From contig CM043959.1 of the NCBI GenBank assembly GCA_014529385.2, positions 46,641,928-46,705,927 on the forward strand: a stretch of DNA of 64,000 nt. The letters are read 5' to 3'. Below, one piece after another: positions 1 to 10,153 of this stretch (position 1 is the first letter of the stretch; each line of letters opens with the position of its first letter). The DNA is from Adiantum capillus-veneris. Its lineage: Eukaryota; Streptophyta; Polypodiopsida; Polypodiales; Pteridaceae. The notes under the pieces were generated by a model. The model ran no database searches. It saw only the letters and a program-made list of their open reading frames with translations, and was not told where the DNA came from. The position numbers and the translations under genes are program-made.

Positions 1-165
1 CTCTCATAGGCCCATGTCTCATGGCCACAATCTCCTCCTCTCTGAAGAACCTGGTAGGGGCCGCTCTATGTCTCTCAATGATGGCGTGAATTTGACAACG
101 AAACATACGACGTCGATGTGATCTACCACAATCGTGGTCGTCCGAATCTGGTGATCTGTGTAGCT

Positions 166-542
166 CTATCTATGAGAGTCCCGTGTGTGGGTGTCAGGAG
201 TCTCCTTTGGGTCTGCTGAAGAAGTCAATGACTTGCCTTTGCGTCGATACTCTTTGTGTCTACGCATCTCCGATAGGAAAAGCCCAACACATCTTTGATT
301 GATGTAGTCCATCTCTAGCAAGAGGACCGAAACCCTCTCTAAATAAGCAGTGGAAACGGCCTCGTATCTCATAATACACTGGGCATCTACATATGTAATG
401 ATGCTCTGTCACTGGCTCTAGGTGGCATAGCTGACAAATCCTCTCATCTATGGGAGCTGATGTGTATCTGCTTACCTCTATCTCAAGCTGGTGTGAGGAT
501 GTACGTAGCTGAACAATCGCACATGAAACCCCATGTGAAAGA
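166..542 (-). pseudogene. C-terminal fragment of a LINE-type (non-LTR) polyprotein
   Basis: Read on the minus strand, a frame ending at 260 carries LRTSSHQLEIEVSRY, then a Cys/His cluster (CQLCHLEPVTEHHYICRC), then YYEIRGRFHCLFREGF. The coding signal continues in another frame (DYINQRCVGLFL) down to about 166, so there is at least one frameshift. The order of a conserved SSH.LEIE..R segment, a CX2C...H...C zinc-binding cluster and an aromatic/Arg tail is typical of the end of non-LTR retrotransposon ORF2 proteins, downstream of the reverse transcriptase. No RT core is present; the upstream side is cut off by the LTR of element D at 542/543. The class is inferred from motif order alone. Confidence 0.5.
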
Positions 543-762
543 TGAAAATACTTATTGAAAACCATGTTTTGGGGACTCAAACAACCCAAAACACTAGTAC
601 ACAAGCCCAGCAAAACCAAACCTTTGTACATGAATTTTTACACGGTCATTCCCAAAACTCGAAGCACTATGTACACATATATACATGAGGCTAGTTAACA
701 AGCTTTTTGGCATGATCTACTGGCTTTATGCTCATCCAAAAAATGCCCGACATAGCTTGCCA
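543..762 (-). repeat. 3' LTR of element D
   Basis: This 220-bp segment is closely repeated at 29633-29852 in the same orientation and with the same length. On the minus strand it starts TGGCAAGC and ends GTATTTTCA. Its right end abuts a purine tract at 763-773, the expected place for the 3' LTR of a minus-strand element whose integrase ends at 782. A LINE fragment lies directly to the left. Confidence 0.6.
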
Positions 763-773
763 ATCCCCCCAAC
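763..773 (-). other. Polypurine tract of element D
   Basis: On the minus strand the sequence reads AGGTTGGGGGGAT immediately before the LTR start TGGCAAGC. This is where plus-strand DNA synthesis is primed in LTR elements. Confidence 0.5.
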
Positions 774-781
774 CTGCTTGA

Positions 782-2217
782 TCATTCATGACAAGCAGAG
801 GTTTCTAGGGTCAACAACTGTTGTAGCTCATTCCCAAAAACCTCATTCACATTTTCAGATGTCTTCACACTGTCTTTCTCTATTGATAGCATCTCATCTG
901 TCACAATTGTCATCAAACGTGCTAGATATTTCTTCAATCTGTAACTATTAACGCGGTATTTATGTTGTGCACCACCCAATCTGCCAATTGATATGTCCCA
1001 TTGTCAAATTTGTTCATAACAGTAAAAGGACCTTCCCACTTAATTTGAAACTTTTTCTAAAAGGTATTGTCCAATTTACTATTGTATCGCAACACAAGAT
1101 CACCCATTTCAATTCCCTTATCTTTCACACATTCATTTTAGCCTTTATTTGACACTTCCTCATAGTAGCTCAAAGCCAAAACTTTGTCCAATTGTAAACA
1201 TTGTAAATCCAACAACCTTTTCCGCCAAGTATCTCTGTGCTCTTCATCTCCCAATGACAACAATTTAAGTGCAAGGATTTCCACTTCAATTGGCAATAAT
1301 GCTTCCTTGCCATAGACCAAGCGGTAAGGAGAAAACCCTATGCTCGTTTTGATAGCAATTCTATAGGCCCATAATACACAAGGCAACTCTGAATCCCAAG
1401 TTTTCTCATGTGTCAGGGTCATCTTTGTCAAGATTCTCACCAACTCTCCATTGAACCTTTCATTGAGACCATCGCATTGTGGATAATAAGGAGAACTGTA
1501 CCTGTGCTGTAAGGTTTTTCGCACAGGAAATCAAACAACTCACCTCTAAATCCAGATCCTCTTTCAGGAAGTAGTTCTAATGGCACCCCAAATTTGCAAC
1601 ATATATGATCATATACAAATTTTCCCATTTCCTTACCGGTAATCTGTTTGACAACTTAAGCTTCTATCCAACGTGACAAATAATCCACTGCTGTCAAGAT
1701 GTAAGCATTCCTTTTACTAGTCATGAGTAAGGGTCCAATAGCATCAAGACCCCATTTTTCAAACACATGAAAAGCTAGAATTGTCTTTCGTGATTCAAGC
1801 TTCAAAATTCTCTTTCCCATTTTCTAACAGGATAAACAAGGTTTGCACCAATGGTTAATATCCCCCTGAATACTTGGCCACACATAGCCTTCTTACACAA
1901 TCTTATGCAACATGATCTTCATGGCAAAATGGCCTCCACAAGATCCCTCATGATTTTCTTCCAGAATCTTGTAGATTTCCTCTTTCCAGGACACACGACG
2001 CAATACTAAATCACTTCCTTTCATGAAAAGCACATCATCAAGCATTTTGTATTTTCTAGCTTTTCTTATAAAAGCATACTTTTTGGATGATGGTAGACCC
2101 TCAAGTAAAACACCTGCCAACAAAAAATCCACCTCCTTTGATAACACTTCCCTTCCATGATATAAAGGGGCATTAGCCTTCAGCACAAACACACAAGTGA
2201 TCATTTCTTGGGCAGTG
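782..2217 (-). pseudogene. Element D integrase (decayed)
   Basis: The coding signal is spread over several frames. The zinc-binding N-terminus is at about 1893-2010 (ENHEGSCGGH). The DDE core follows, with GLDAIGPLL for the first Asp. In the second block (PERGSGFRG) the expected Asp appears as Glu. The catalytic Glu is kept in CDGLNERFNGELVRI near 1450. A GPY/F-type C-terminal module follows near 980-1080 (KFQIKWEGPF...FDNGTYQLAD), and the reading frame closes at 782 after YRVNSYRLKKYLARLM. Stops and frameshifts make it non-functional. It is separated from RNase H by insert E, and the frame does not rejoin cleanly across E. Confidence 0.8.
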
Positions 2218-3662
2218 TGTCACCAGGAAGTGTATTTTTCCTGTTGCCTTTCGTAAATAAGTACTAGATATTTTTATTTATTTTATTTTTACTTGTTTTC
2301 CCCGGAACCCTTGAAAGGGTGCAAGTGGACATTGCATGGCCAGTGTGAAACGGCTGCAGCCAAATGGGTTTCTCACATCGGGGATCTAGGTCGGTCAGAT
2401 AGGGACTGCCCGGGCCAGTTAGCATTGAATTCTGATGAGTATGGAAGCTCGTGTGCGCCAAACTGGAATTTGGGCCACTAGTCAAGTCACTGCAACTTTA
2501 TAAGTTGAAAGGGGCCAGTAAATTAACCCACATTGTAGATGTTGGTCAAATGGTAGTCTTCAATGATGGTCAGGAGACCGATAGGGACGCCATGGAAGCA
2601 TCTCCTAAAATTTAGGGAACTGCTATTTTTGACCGGAAAATGTGTTCGCGTCATTAGCTCTGGAATGACAAGGGGAACATTTTATTGCTCTGCTGCCAAG
2701 TCAACTGACGCACCAATTGAGATATTTTTAGCAGGGAAAGCCCAAACTCGGAAATTGGGCGACGTGTCAGCCTGTGAGCGATTCTGCCACTCTAGGAGGC
2801 AAAAACGAGCTGCATATCAACAAAGGGGGCGCCATTTTCAACCTCAGGTGGATTGTAGCAGGTACAGAAGCTATGGAATGCTTACCTTGCCCTCTATGCA
2901 CAGTATGGTGACGGGAGTGATGCCCCGCACGCTACATACTGCTCTCTTTCTCCCCTACGTACAGTATGTTATGCCCCACTAGTGGGCTTCTCATTTGACC
3001 TATGTACAGCTGTGGGGAAATATGCTTTCATGCCGAGGCAAGAGCCTCTTTGCACAGGAACCGGTGTAGCTAGCTGCTGCACCAAAGCAGGTCCACGAGA
3101 GGGTGATAACCTCTCGATTGCGCAGTAAATTCAGCACTGTTTGCTTGCTGTTTTCACTCTGTTTTGAGACTGTTTTGTGCCCGGAATGCTTCCAGAATCA
3201 AGGGGCACCAAGCCCAAGGTGCAGGGAACAGTGTAGGGACCGTCGTGTGCCCAAATCAGGTCAAAAACAGGACTGAACCAGAAATTACAGCGACCTGGAA
3301 TTTACTGTTTTGTGCTCCCGACTGAGGGATAATGTCAGTGGGATAGTGTCTTGAGCTTGGAAACTGATTCGGATTAATTTCGGTACCGTTATGCTGCCAA
3401 AATTCTGCCGAATCTGGAGCGTACTAGCTGGATGCAGGTGTTATCTTCCAAGGACTCTCTTTTTGTAATTCCCGCTCTCTAAATTAAAGAAATACCGAAA
3501 GGGGCGCCAGTCTTTGGGGCCTACAGGGTGTCAGTCTCGTGTGCGCAGTGACATTCTAGTCGCTGGACGCAACTGTGTTCTCTTCCCTTCTCAGTGCTCT
3601 ATGTAAAGTTAACAGGTAATTGAAATAGTACCGCCCTCTACGTTGTACAGGCCGGTTATACA
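2218..3662. repeat. Insert E: 1.45-kb LTR-like sequence splitting the pol gene of D
   Basis: The D polyprotein breaks after the RNase H motif NEEAHDA (near 3663) and resumes in integrase near 2204. The intervening DNA begins TGTCACCAGG and ends GGTTATACA on the plus strand, the TG...CA form of an LTR, and has no recognisable coding sequence. A solo LTR is the simplest reading. The flanking 5-mers (CAGTG left, GCGTC right) do not match. A one-mismatch pair, GTGTC at 2217-2221 and GCGTC at 3663-3667, would give slightly different ends. No second copy of this family is in the window. Confidence 0.45.
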
Positions 3663-4251
3663 GCGTCATGAGCTTCTTCATTTTGAGACCTTTCAATATG
3701 ATGCAAACTCCATGCTTTAAACTTTTTGAGAAACAATTTCATCTTGAAGCATAAATTTTTCAGTTTAGGATTCTTATTCTTCCATACTTCCAATACTTCC
3801 TTCACAACCAACAAGACATCTCCTTTGATTTGTAGGCGTCTAATTCTCAACTGTAAACCGATATGCAAGCCACCTTCAAGAGCCATGTACTCTGCTTCAT
3901 TGTTACTTTTTGCATCAAGTTTCAGCCCTTGTTTCCTTACAAGTTTTCCTTGTGCATCATAGATGACAATTCCTCCAGAAGCAGCATCATGACTTCTTTG
4001 ATAAGAGCCATCAAAACATAACAGTGAAGCATTGGATATGGCAAGAGGTTCCACCTTCTTTCTTTGAACCACCTCTTCCTTAACCAAAACAAGAGTCTCT
4101 TTATAAGTAAGTAAATCTGCCAGGGTAGCCCGAGTACTCTCTGCCACCAAAAAACTTCATTCTTAACCGCTTGCTGCAATGGATACAACAATTGTGATGC
4201 CAAAGGTATGCATCGAGACACATATTTAACCTTCTGTATGAAAGTGGCCAA
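3663..4251 (-). pseudogene. Element D RT connection and archaeal-type RNase H
   Basis: The minus strand first shows the RT tail (FIQKVKYVSRCIPLASQLLY, 4251-4190), then in another frame an RNase H with LCFDGSYQRSHDAASGG, KSNNEAEYMALEGGL, IKGDVLLVVKEV and RSQNEEAHDA. The four acidic positions (Asp in FDGS, Glu in NNEAEY, Asp in KGD, Asp in AHDA) are all visible. FDGS...NNEAEY is the archaeal-type RNase H signature of Tat-lineage elements. The ordinary gypsy RNase H that should lie between RT and this domain is not seen, so that part appears deleted. Insert E cuts the chain right after the last motif. Confidence 0.75.
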
Positions 4252-4989
4252 CTATCTTGTATCCTGTAGAGATGACAGCAATAACAAAGCTTCCACTTTC
4301 TCAAGATCTGCTTCAATCCCATTTTCTGAAATCACATGTCCAAGAAGCTTCACTCTCGGCTGCGCCAAATGACACTTCTTAGGATTCAATTGACCCCCAC
4401 ATTCGTCATACCTTGCAAAAATCATTTCAAGCTTCTGAACATGCTCTTTCGTTGAACTGTATACACACGAATCATCTATGAACCCTTTGACAAACTTCCC
4501 AAGGAACGAGGTAAGGACCCAATCCACTTCTCTTTCCAAAGCTCCAGGTCTGTTTGCCAACCCAAAAGGAAGGCAGCAAAAGAAGAAACAACCCCATGGA
4601 GAGATAAAAGTAGTCTTTTTCCGGTCTTCAGTCTTTTTCCGGTCTTCAGGAGCAAGGATAAGTTGGAAATACCCTGAATAACCATCACATACACTGTATC
4701 TTTCAAAGCCAGCCATTGCATCCAAAAGTTAATCAATAAAAGGTAAGGGATAAGGATCTTTTTTTGTCACTGCATTTTATGGCTTATAATCGATGCAAAC
4801 TCTCCAACGCCCATCTTTCTTTGGAGTGACCACCACAGGGCTCACCCATTCAATATTATCGACCGGCACAATGAACCCTGCATCCAAAATTTTATCCACC
4901 TCTTCCTTTAAAGCATTCATTTGCTCCTCACCCATCCTTCTTAATTTCTGTTTTACTGGCTTCGTCCTTTCAACTAGTTCAATCTTCAC
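4252..4989 (-). pseudogene. Element D reverse transcriptase
   Basis: Two in-phase blocks make up a gypsy RT. The N-terminal part has KEEVDKILDAGFIVPV, WVSPVVVTPKKDGRWRVCID and YKP. The core has MDAMAGFERYSVCDGYSGYF, the catalytic GFIDDSCVYSS (F-x-DD box), CHLAQPRVKLLGHVIS and GIEADLEKVEAL. A stop separates the blocks (near 4730-4776). The core contains a perfect 18-bp tandem duplication (4614-4631 and 4632-4649) that repeats the residues EDRKKT in frame. The upstream linker (5016-5204, GERREYLTMLDRFLNLFITSY) belongs to the same polyprotein. Confidence 0.85.
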
Positions 4990-5015
4990 AGGATTCCAAC
5001 AAAACCCCTTGTTTC

Positions 5016-6231
5016 TTAATATGAAGTGATAAAAAGATTTAGAAACCTGTCTAACATTGTTAAGTACTCCCTTCTTTCTCCTTGTGTCAAATTAGTACTC
5101 AGCATATTTTGAATCAACCCCTTCTTCACTAGCAATTCCTGTTTACGTTGCATCAACTCCTGAAGTTGCTCTAAACGGCTCAAAGCATTTATATCCCCTG
5201 ACACTTACAATACTTCACCAATTTCTCTCTTCTCTTCGTCCAACAGTAAGAATGACACTTTACCCTCATCACTAGAACTAGTAGTGCTACTTTCTGAATC
5301 TTCAGAACTATCTTCACTAGTAACTTCGGATTCATCATTTTCACTCACATCTTCTAGTGCCAAAGGTTGCTTGGTAGTCATATCAAACACCCTCTTTTCA
5401 CCCTTCTTGCCACACACAGATTGTGCCCTTGTCCCAATCTTACACAGCACCAACGGCTCTCAACCAAGGTCGTCCCAAAATGAGAGGAAAAGCTCCCAGG
5501 CCAGCTTGCATGACATGAAAGTTTACTATAACCTTCACGTTAAAAACTTCAACTTCCAAATTTTTAATCAGCCCCAAACACTTCACTCTGGCATGGTTTG
5601 CTAGTCAAATCCTGAACCTAGAGCTTCCGCATGTAATGAGACCCAGTCTCTCGACGCATGCCTGTGTGATCACACAAACTTGAGCACCTCCATCAATGTA
5701 GGCCTCTCCCATGCTCACATCTTTGTGCCAAGCGTTCACCATAGGACAAATGTCGGGTAGCTCTCCCACAGCCAACACTCTGGCTTGTCCATGCTTCACC
5801 TCTTTCTCTGGATTCACTAATGACTTCAATTGCCTCTTAAGTTTGGGCACCATATTCATCCACTGTCCAAAAGTACAATCTACTTTCCTCCCAATTAGGT
5901 CTTCCTTTAAACTATAAGCTGTTTGGGCTTCTCCCAAAGGTAAATCTGCTACTAACCGTCTACGAGGCCTTCTCTTCCTCTTAACTTTCGCATCTTCACC
6001 CTCTTTTTCTTTCCCTTTCTTCTTACTGGGACGCGGAGCAGCATAGCCTTCCCTCTCTCTTTTGCCTACGGACATCATATTTGCTTCTTTCTTTTCAACC
6101 CGCACAATACCCACATGACCACCAGAGGTTGAGGCCTGATTTTTCATGTTCAATACCTTGATCTCCTCGTATATCCAATGCATAATCATAAGCCCTGTTA
6201 GGAATCTGTTGAGGAAGTGGAAACATATCAC
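5016..6231 (-). pseudogene. Element D protease region and linkers
   Basis: Downstream of the gag zinc knuckle the polyprotein continues in a second frame (5605-6231) through a Lys/Arg-rich stretch to the retropepsin motif AYIDGGAQVCVITQACVERL, where the usual D-S/T-G is D-G-G as in many plant gypsy elements. The protease tail can be read in a shifted frame near 5455-5600 (FHVMQAGLGAFPLILGRPWL). A Ser/Glu/Asp-rich linker follows at 5205-5453, then the segment leading to RT. Several frame changes show decay. Confidence 0.7.
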
Positions 6232-7111
6232 CTTTTATCCTTGTTGGCCTTGGACAATGAGTGCTAATATGACCAAGTTCACCACAATTATAACAGGTAG
6301 GGATGAACCTCCTTTGTGGCTCAAAGACACCTTGTCCACGACCCACATTAGCATTAGGCTGAGCTTCATATGGCTGGGCCATTCCTCTACCACGACCACG
6401 ACCACGACGACCTCCAAGAACACTGAGCCACAATTCCTGCATCATGGTCATCATGTCTTGCATATTTTGCTGTAACTGTTCAATGTTCGCGACCCTTTGA
6501 GCAGGTTGGACTTCAGTCTCTGCCTGATTTCCCTCATTTTGGCCACCATTACCTTGCCCATGGACCGCTTTCCCATACTCATTGAGTCTTTGAGCTTTCC
6601 ATTCTTTCTCCTTGGCGATAGTGACTGCTTTCTCGAAGGTAGCGGGCCTTTTTAGCTCAACTTTGAACTTAAGACTTTCCTTTAATTTTGCCACAAAACG
6701 GTCCTTTTTTAACATGGCTGGAGGGATTTCATTTCCCAAAGCTCGGGTCCATTTATCCCATAAACAGATAAACTGCATGACAAAATCATCAACACTTTGA
6801 TTAGTCTTTTGAGTGTACCCCAAAATTTCATGCCAAACTTCATCAGGTACTTCAATGCTCCTGGATTGTGCCAGAAAAGCCTGCTTCACACGATAATAGT
6901 CCAAAACCACTCCTGGAATCTGTGTTTGTACCACCTCTTCATAATTTTGTAACCAAACTTTTGCCTCATCCTGTAAACTGTATTGTAGCAAGAGCAATAA
7001 TATAGCTTGATCTAGTATATTTTGCAATAATCAATTAACTTCCAATTTCTCAATAAAGGTCCGTGCATTCTCATTAGGCAATCCATGAAACTGTGGAAAC
7101 TCGTCCGCCAT
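6095..7111 (-). pseudogene. Element D Gag
   Basis: Reading begins at an ATG at 7111 (MADEFPQFHGLPNENARTF), crosses one in-frame stop near 7033, then stays open from 7027 to 6095. The capsid core shows QDEAKVWLQNYEEVV, VKQAFLAQSRSIEVPDEVW and ATFEKAVTIAKEKEW. A Gln/Met-rich coiled stretch and a GRRGRGRGRG tract follow, then a canonical zinc knuckle CYNCGELGHISTHC (CX2CX4HX4C) near 6240-6290. The length fits a plant gypsy Gag. After the knuckle the frame runs out and the protease frame takes over, by frameshift or decay. Confidence 0.85.
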
Positions 7112-7252
7112 GTTCGATTGCCACAAAAACACTTACATGTGACGTCGTAAGTTCAAGGGATATCGATGGATCGCTCAAGTACCTAATCCACCTCACACTG
7201 GGTAAGCGGGCCCCCAGTGCTTGGCTTCACAAAACCTCACGACCCTCCAAAG

Positions 7253-7757
7253 TGTCACGATTGTGATTATGTTCCAGTATTACATACACTCCTAGTTGCA
7301 GATACACAAAGTGCCATGCCAAGGAGAACCCCTACGCTTGGATGGTCACGACCCTTCCCTCAAGAGACAAGCCTCTTCGCCAAAAGCCACACTCCTTCGA
7401 CGACTGGTGACTGGTCACACCCCTTCGCTCTACGGGTGCGATTCTTCGCCCAATGGTTGCAGCTCTTCGCCGAAAGGATGTGTCTTTACATCTAAAGTCG
7501 CGTCTTTTCACCATGAGATCTTCGTCTCCTATAAAAGGAGCCCATTGTACTCACTTTCAATCAATCAAACACAGAGTCTTCTGAGTCTTGTCTCTGAGTT
7601 CAATTCAGGTTTCTTAAGTCTTAATCATGAGTTTAAGTACTTAATTAAGGATTAGTACCTAGAATCCTCTCACCCTCATTGCTAACCCTCTTCTCGCGTT
7701 GCATGGAAGCAAAAGAAAGATGGAATCCAATTTCTCTCCCACCAGTATGAGGTAACA
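7253..7757 (+). repeat. 5' LTR of element C
   Basis: It starts TGTCACGATTGTG and ends GAGGTAACA, 505 bp. A TATA box (TATAAAAGG, 7530-7538) lies about 280 bp in and matches TATAAATGG in the 3' LTR. It is longer than the 3' LTR because two blocks, near 7570-7660 and 7675-7750, are missing from the right copy. The start and the flanking CAAAG are firm. The end is placed by the adjoining primer-site-like sequence. Confidence 0.7.
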
Positions 7758-7758
7758 G

Positions 7759-7767
7759 TGGTATCTG
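7759..7767 (+). other. Degenerate primer binding site of element C
   Basis: TGGTATCTG lies one base after the LTR end. Its first seven bases match the TGGTATCAGAGC initiator-Met site used by A and B in this window; the rest has diverged. Confidence 0.4.
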
Positions 7768-8292
7768 TTTATTACCTAATAATAACTACAAAATACCAGT
7801 GATGTGTATAAAGCAGTCTTAGAGCATCTCTCCGGGTGTGAGGACTCCAGAGTAAACAGGGTGCACCTCTCGGGGAATTTCGCTGTGAATATATCTTTAC
7901 CTAGAACACCATCGCATGTGCCTTTTTGAGGTACCTCTTTCTAAATTTGGCCTAAATATAGGCTTACCTCAGCTGGTACAGCAAACACAGCAAGCAATTT
8001 CTGGGTGACTTACCTTTTCATTGCACCCCTTCAGCCACACCCCCCCTCGCCATGCCCTTTGGCGCACGCAAGTGACTCTTCGATGCATGCCTCTTCGTTG
8101 GCTACCCCTTCGCTGCACCCCTTTCCTAGAGTATGCAACGAACACTGGGCTGATTATGCTACAAGTGCTGGGCTGCATATGCTGAAAACGCTGGGTTGAA
8201 CATGCTGTCAACGTTGGGCTGATGTTGTTGGGCTGAAACGGCACTGCAATTCTGAAACGCTGGCTTAAAATCTGAAATGCTGGCAGGGGATT
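7768..8292 (+). other. Element C internal DNA, left part
   Basis: No coding sequence is recognised. From about 8150 to 8285 it holds irregular copies of a GCTGAAAACGCTGG-like motif. The same motif is abundant in the LTRs of the unrelated A family. The last five bases, GGATT, are the left target duplication of B. Confidence 0.6.
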
Positions 8293-8474
8293 TGTTATGT
8301 TCCGCTCTTGGGAGAGTGGATCTAGCCCAGACGCCGTCAGGATGGGCTACAGTGTCCGGGTGGACATAGTGTGAACACGGCCAGTGTGGCCGGCCATTAT
8401 TATAAAAGAGAGGCCAAGGCCTCATTTGCAGTTATCGACCCCCACTGGCAGATCGACTCCCTGTGTTCGTTTCA
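8293..8474 (+). repeat. 5' LTR of element B
   Basis: A short LTR of 182 bp starting TGTTATGTTCC and ending TTCGTTTCA. A TATA box (TATAAAAGAG) is at 8401-8410. The primer site follows at once, and the target duplication GGATT precedes it. The last 40 or so bases recur at the far end of B with a roughly 190-bp insert. Confidence 0.85.
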
Positions 8475-8487
8475 TGGTATCAGAGCC
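8475..8487 (+). other. Primer binding site of element B (initiator Met tRNA)
   Basis: TGGTATCAGAGCC directly abuts the LTR end and complements the 3' end of plant initiator-Met tRNA. Confidence 0.9.
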
Positions 8488-8755
8488 GGCTTGGCTGCAC
8501 GAAGGACTGTGTGAACACCTACGGGCTGGTTAGAGTCAGATAATCACTGTTTTATGTGATTTTTGATGATATAACTATTTAATCAATAATTTTCTTCTCA
8601 TGAGCATGTTTGCAGGTGAAATATAATGTGCTTTTTGCTGATTTTTCATAAAATTCAGCGATCTAGCAGGTGCAGGTACTGAAAATCAGAGGATTTTTGT
8701 CAACTCTGTTGATTTTCGATGAAAATCAATCACTTATTCATTAATTTGCTGATCG

Positions 8756-8947
8756 CTTACCTGGTGGCGCGACATGACAGAGAAGCCTACGACGTGGGCT
8801 GATTTCTGTGTGAAATTCAAGAGGGATTTTGCCAAACTGGATCCTTTGAAAGCTTACGCCAAATTGCAGAGTCTTTCGATGAAAGCTTCGTCTTTTGATA
8901 AGTACACCACGGCTTTCAAAGAAGCGTTCACCTTCTGCAAGGTGGAT
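8756..8947 (+). pseudogene. Element B Gag, N-terminal fragment
   Basis: The frame reads LTWWRDMTEKPTTWADF, then KFKRDFAKLDPLKAYAKLQS and YTTAFKEAFTFCKVD, a typical retrotransposon Gag (capsid) segment with the WADF...F block. It is cut after the codon for the final Asp by the A insertion at 8948 and resumes in the same frame at 17017 (STHAVHMYLLGLHED), leaving one TGGAT duplication. A stop lies just upstream of 8756, so the N-terminus is damaged. Confidence 0.75.
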
Positions 8948-10141
8948 TGTTAGGTGCAACGGAATGAATGTTGTATTTTCTCAAGATTAGTGATCTTTAT
9001 TGCTCAAGGTTCCTTTTAGTTCTTAAGGAAGGAGAGAACCTTCCGTCTTATCGAGAGTGCGATGATCACAAACAAAGTGAGTGGATATTGTGCGTGCAAG
9101 TGAATGAGACTGAGAGAAGGAGAGAGAAGAGATACGACACCCGAGAGGTTGTAAAACCCTCCTCCGAAGGCCCCACTCGTCGGCGAGAGTGGTCTACTCT
9201 ATTGCACAATGGTGTACAATGCGTATGCAATGGACTGATGCAATGGGACTATGCCGATGACGACGACGGTGATGACGACGACGACTTGATGGCTGAAATC
9301 TGAGATCTTCTAATCGCTGAATTTCGGGACTGTTTCGGTGGCTGAAAATGACTGTTTTGGCTGCGTTTTTATGGCTGAAAATGGGGGATCATCTGCAACC
9401 ATCTTGGGGCTGATCGGCTACTGTGTCAAAGGCTGAAAACTACGAGTATCTGCTGCTGGTTTGGGCTGAGAATTAAAAACGCTCATGCTGCCTTTCTCTT
9501 GCCAAAAACGCTACTGCTGATCTGCTGCAAAAACGCTGGTCTGCAGCATTCCCTAGCGTTAGTAAAAATGTTGAGTTGGGGCAGATCCTTGGTGAGCAAA
9601 ACGCTAAAGAAGGGGCTGATCTGCAGGGGGAACAAGTGCCAGAAGGGGGAACTTGATGGCGATGGGAATCTGCTGGGAATGGGAACTTACCCGGCGAGGA
9701 TGGGATCCAAAAACGCTGGGGGTGCTGGGGGGTACTGCTGAGAAGTTGCCTGTTGAGCCGGAAGCTCCTGCTGCCTCCTCTTCTGCCAGAAAGTGCTAAC
9801 TTGGGTTTGCTTATATATTAACTTAGCAAAATTGCCCTACCTACTTTTGTTGGAAAGTCACTTAAAAATAATAAGTGAAAATAACCAAAAATAGGAAATT
9901 AGGCTAAATGCACTGGAAAATTCCCCTAACTGATGCTAATGGATTCTGATGGGAATTCCGATGATCATGCTATGTGCAACCGGAGGATATGCATCTATGC
10001 TAAGTGACTGGGCATGCACGGTCTACGAATAGACTCACAAAAGTGCCAGATCACTGCTAATCTAAACTGACTGGACTGACTGAACCCTACTGTGGTGTAG
10101 CTTGTCCACGGACACATAGGGTTGGGATGTGTCACGTGACA
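8948..10141 (-). repeat. Family A LTR (copy a, 3' LTR of A2)
   Basis: 1194 bp, starting TGTTAGGTGCAACGG and ending with the palindrome TGTCACGTGACA. It contains a GAC/GAT-rich tract near 9255-9290, many AACGCT/AGCGTT motifs, and a reversed TATATAAG-type box near 9812. A purine tract follows on the internal side. Confidence 0.9.
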
Positions 10142-10153
10142 TCCCCTCCTTTT
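10142..10153 (-). other. Polypurine tract of A2
   Basis: The minus strand reads AAAAGGAGGGGA directly before the LTR. The same tract precedes LTR b (12860-12871) and the 3' LTR of A1 (26900-26911). Confidence 0.75.

Noticed and set aside
2563-2982. 139-codon open frame inside insert E
   Set aside because: No recognisable motif, no biased composition and no second copy; chance frame in an LTR-like repeat.
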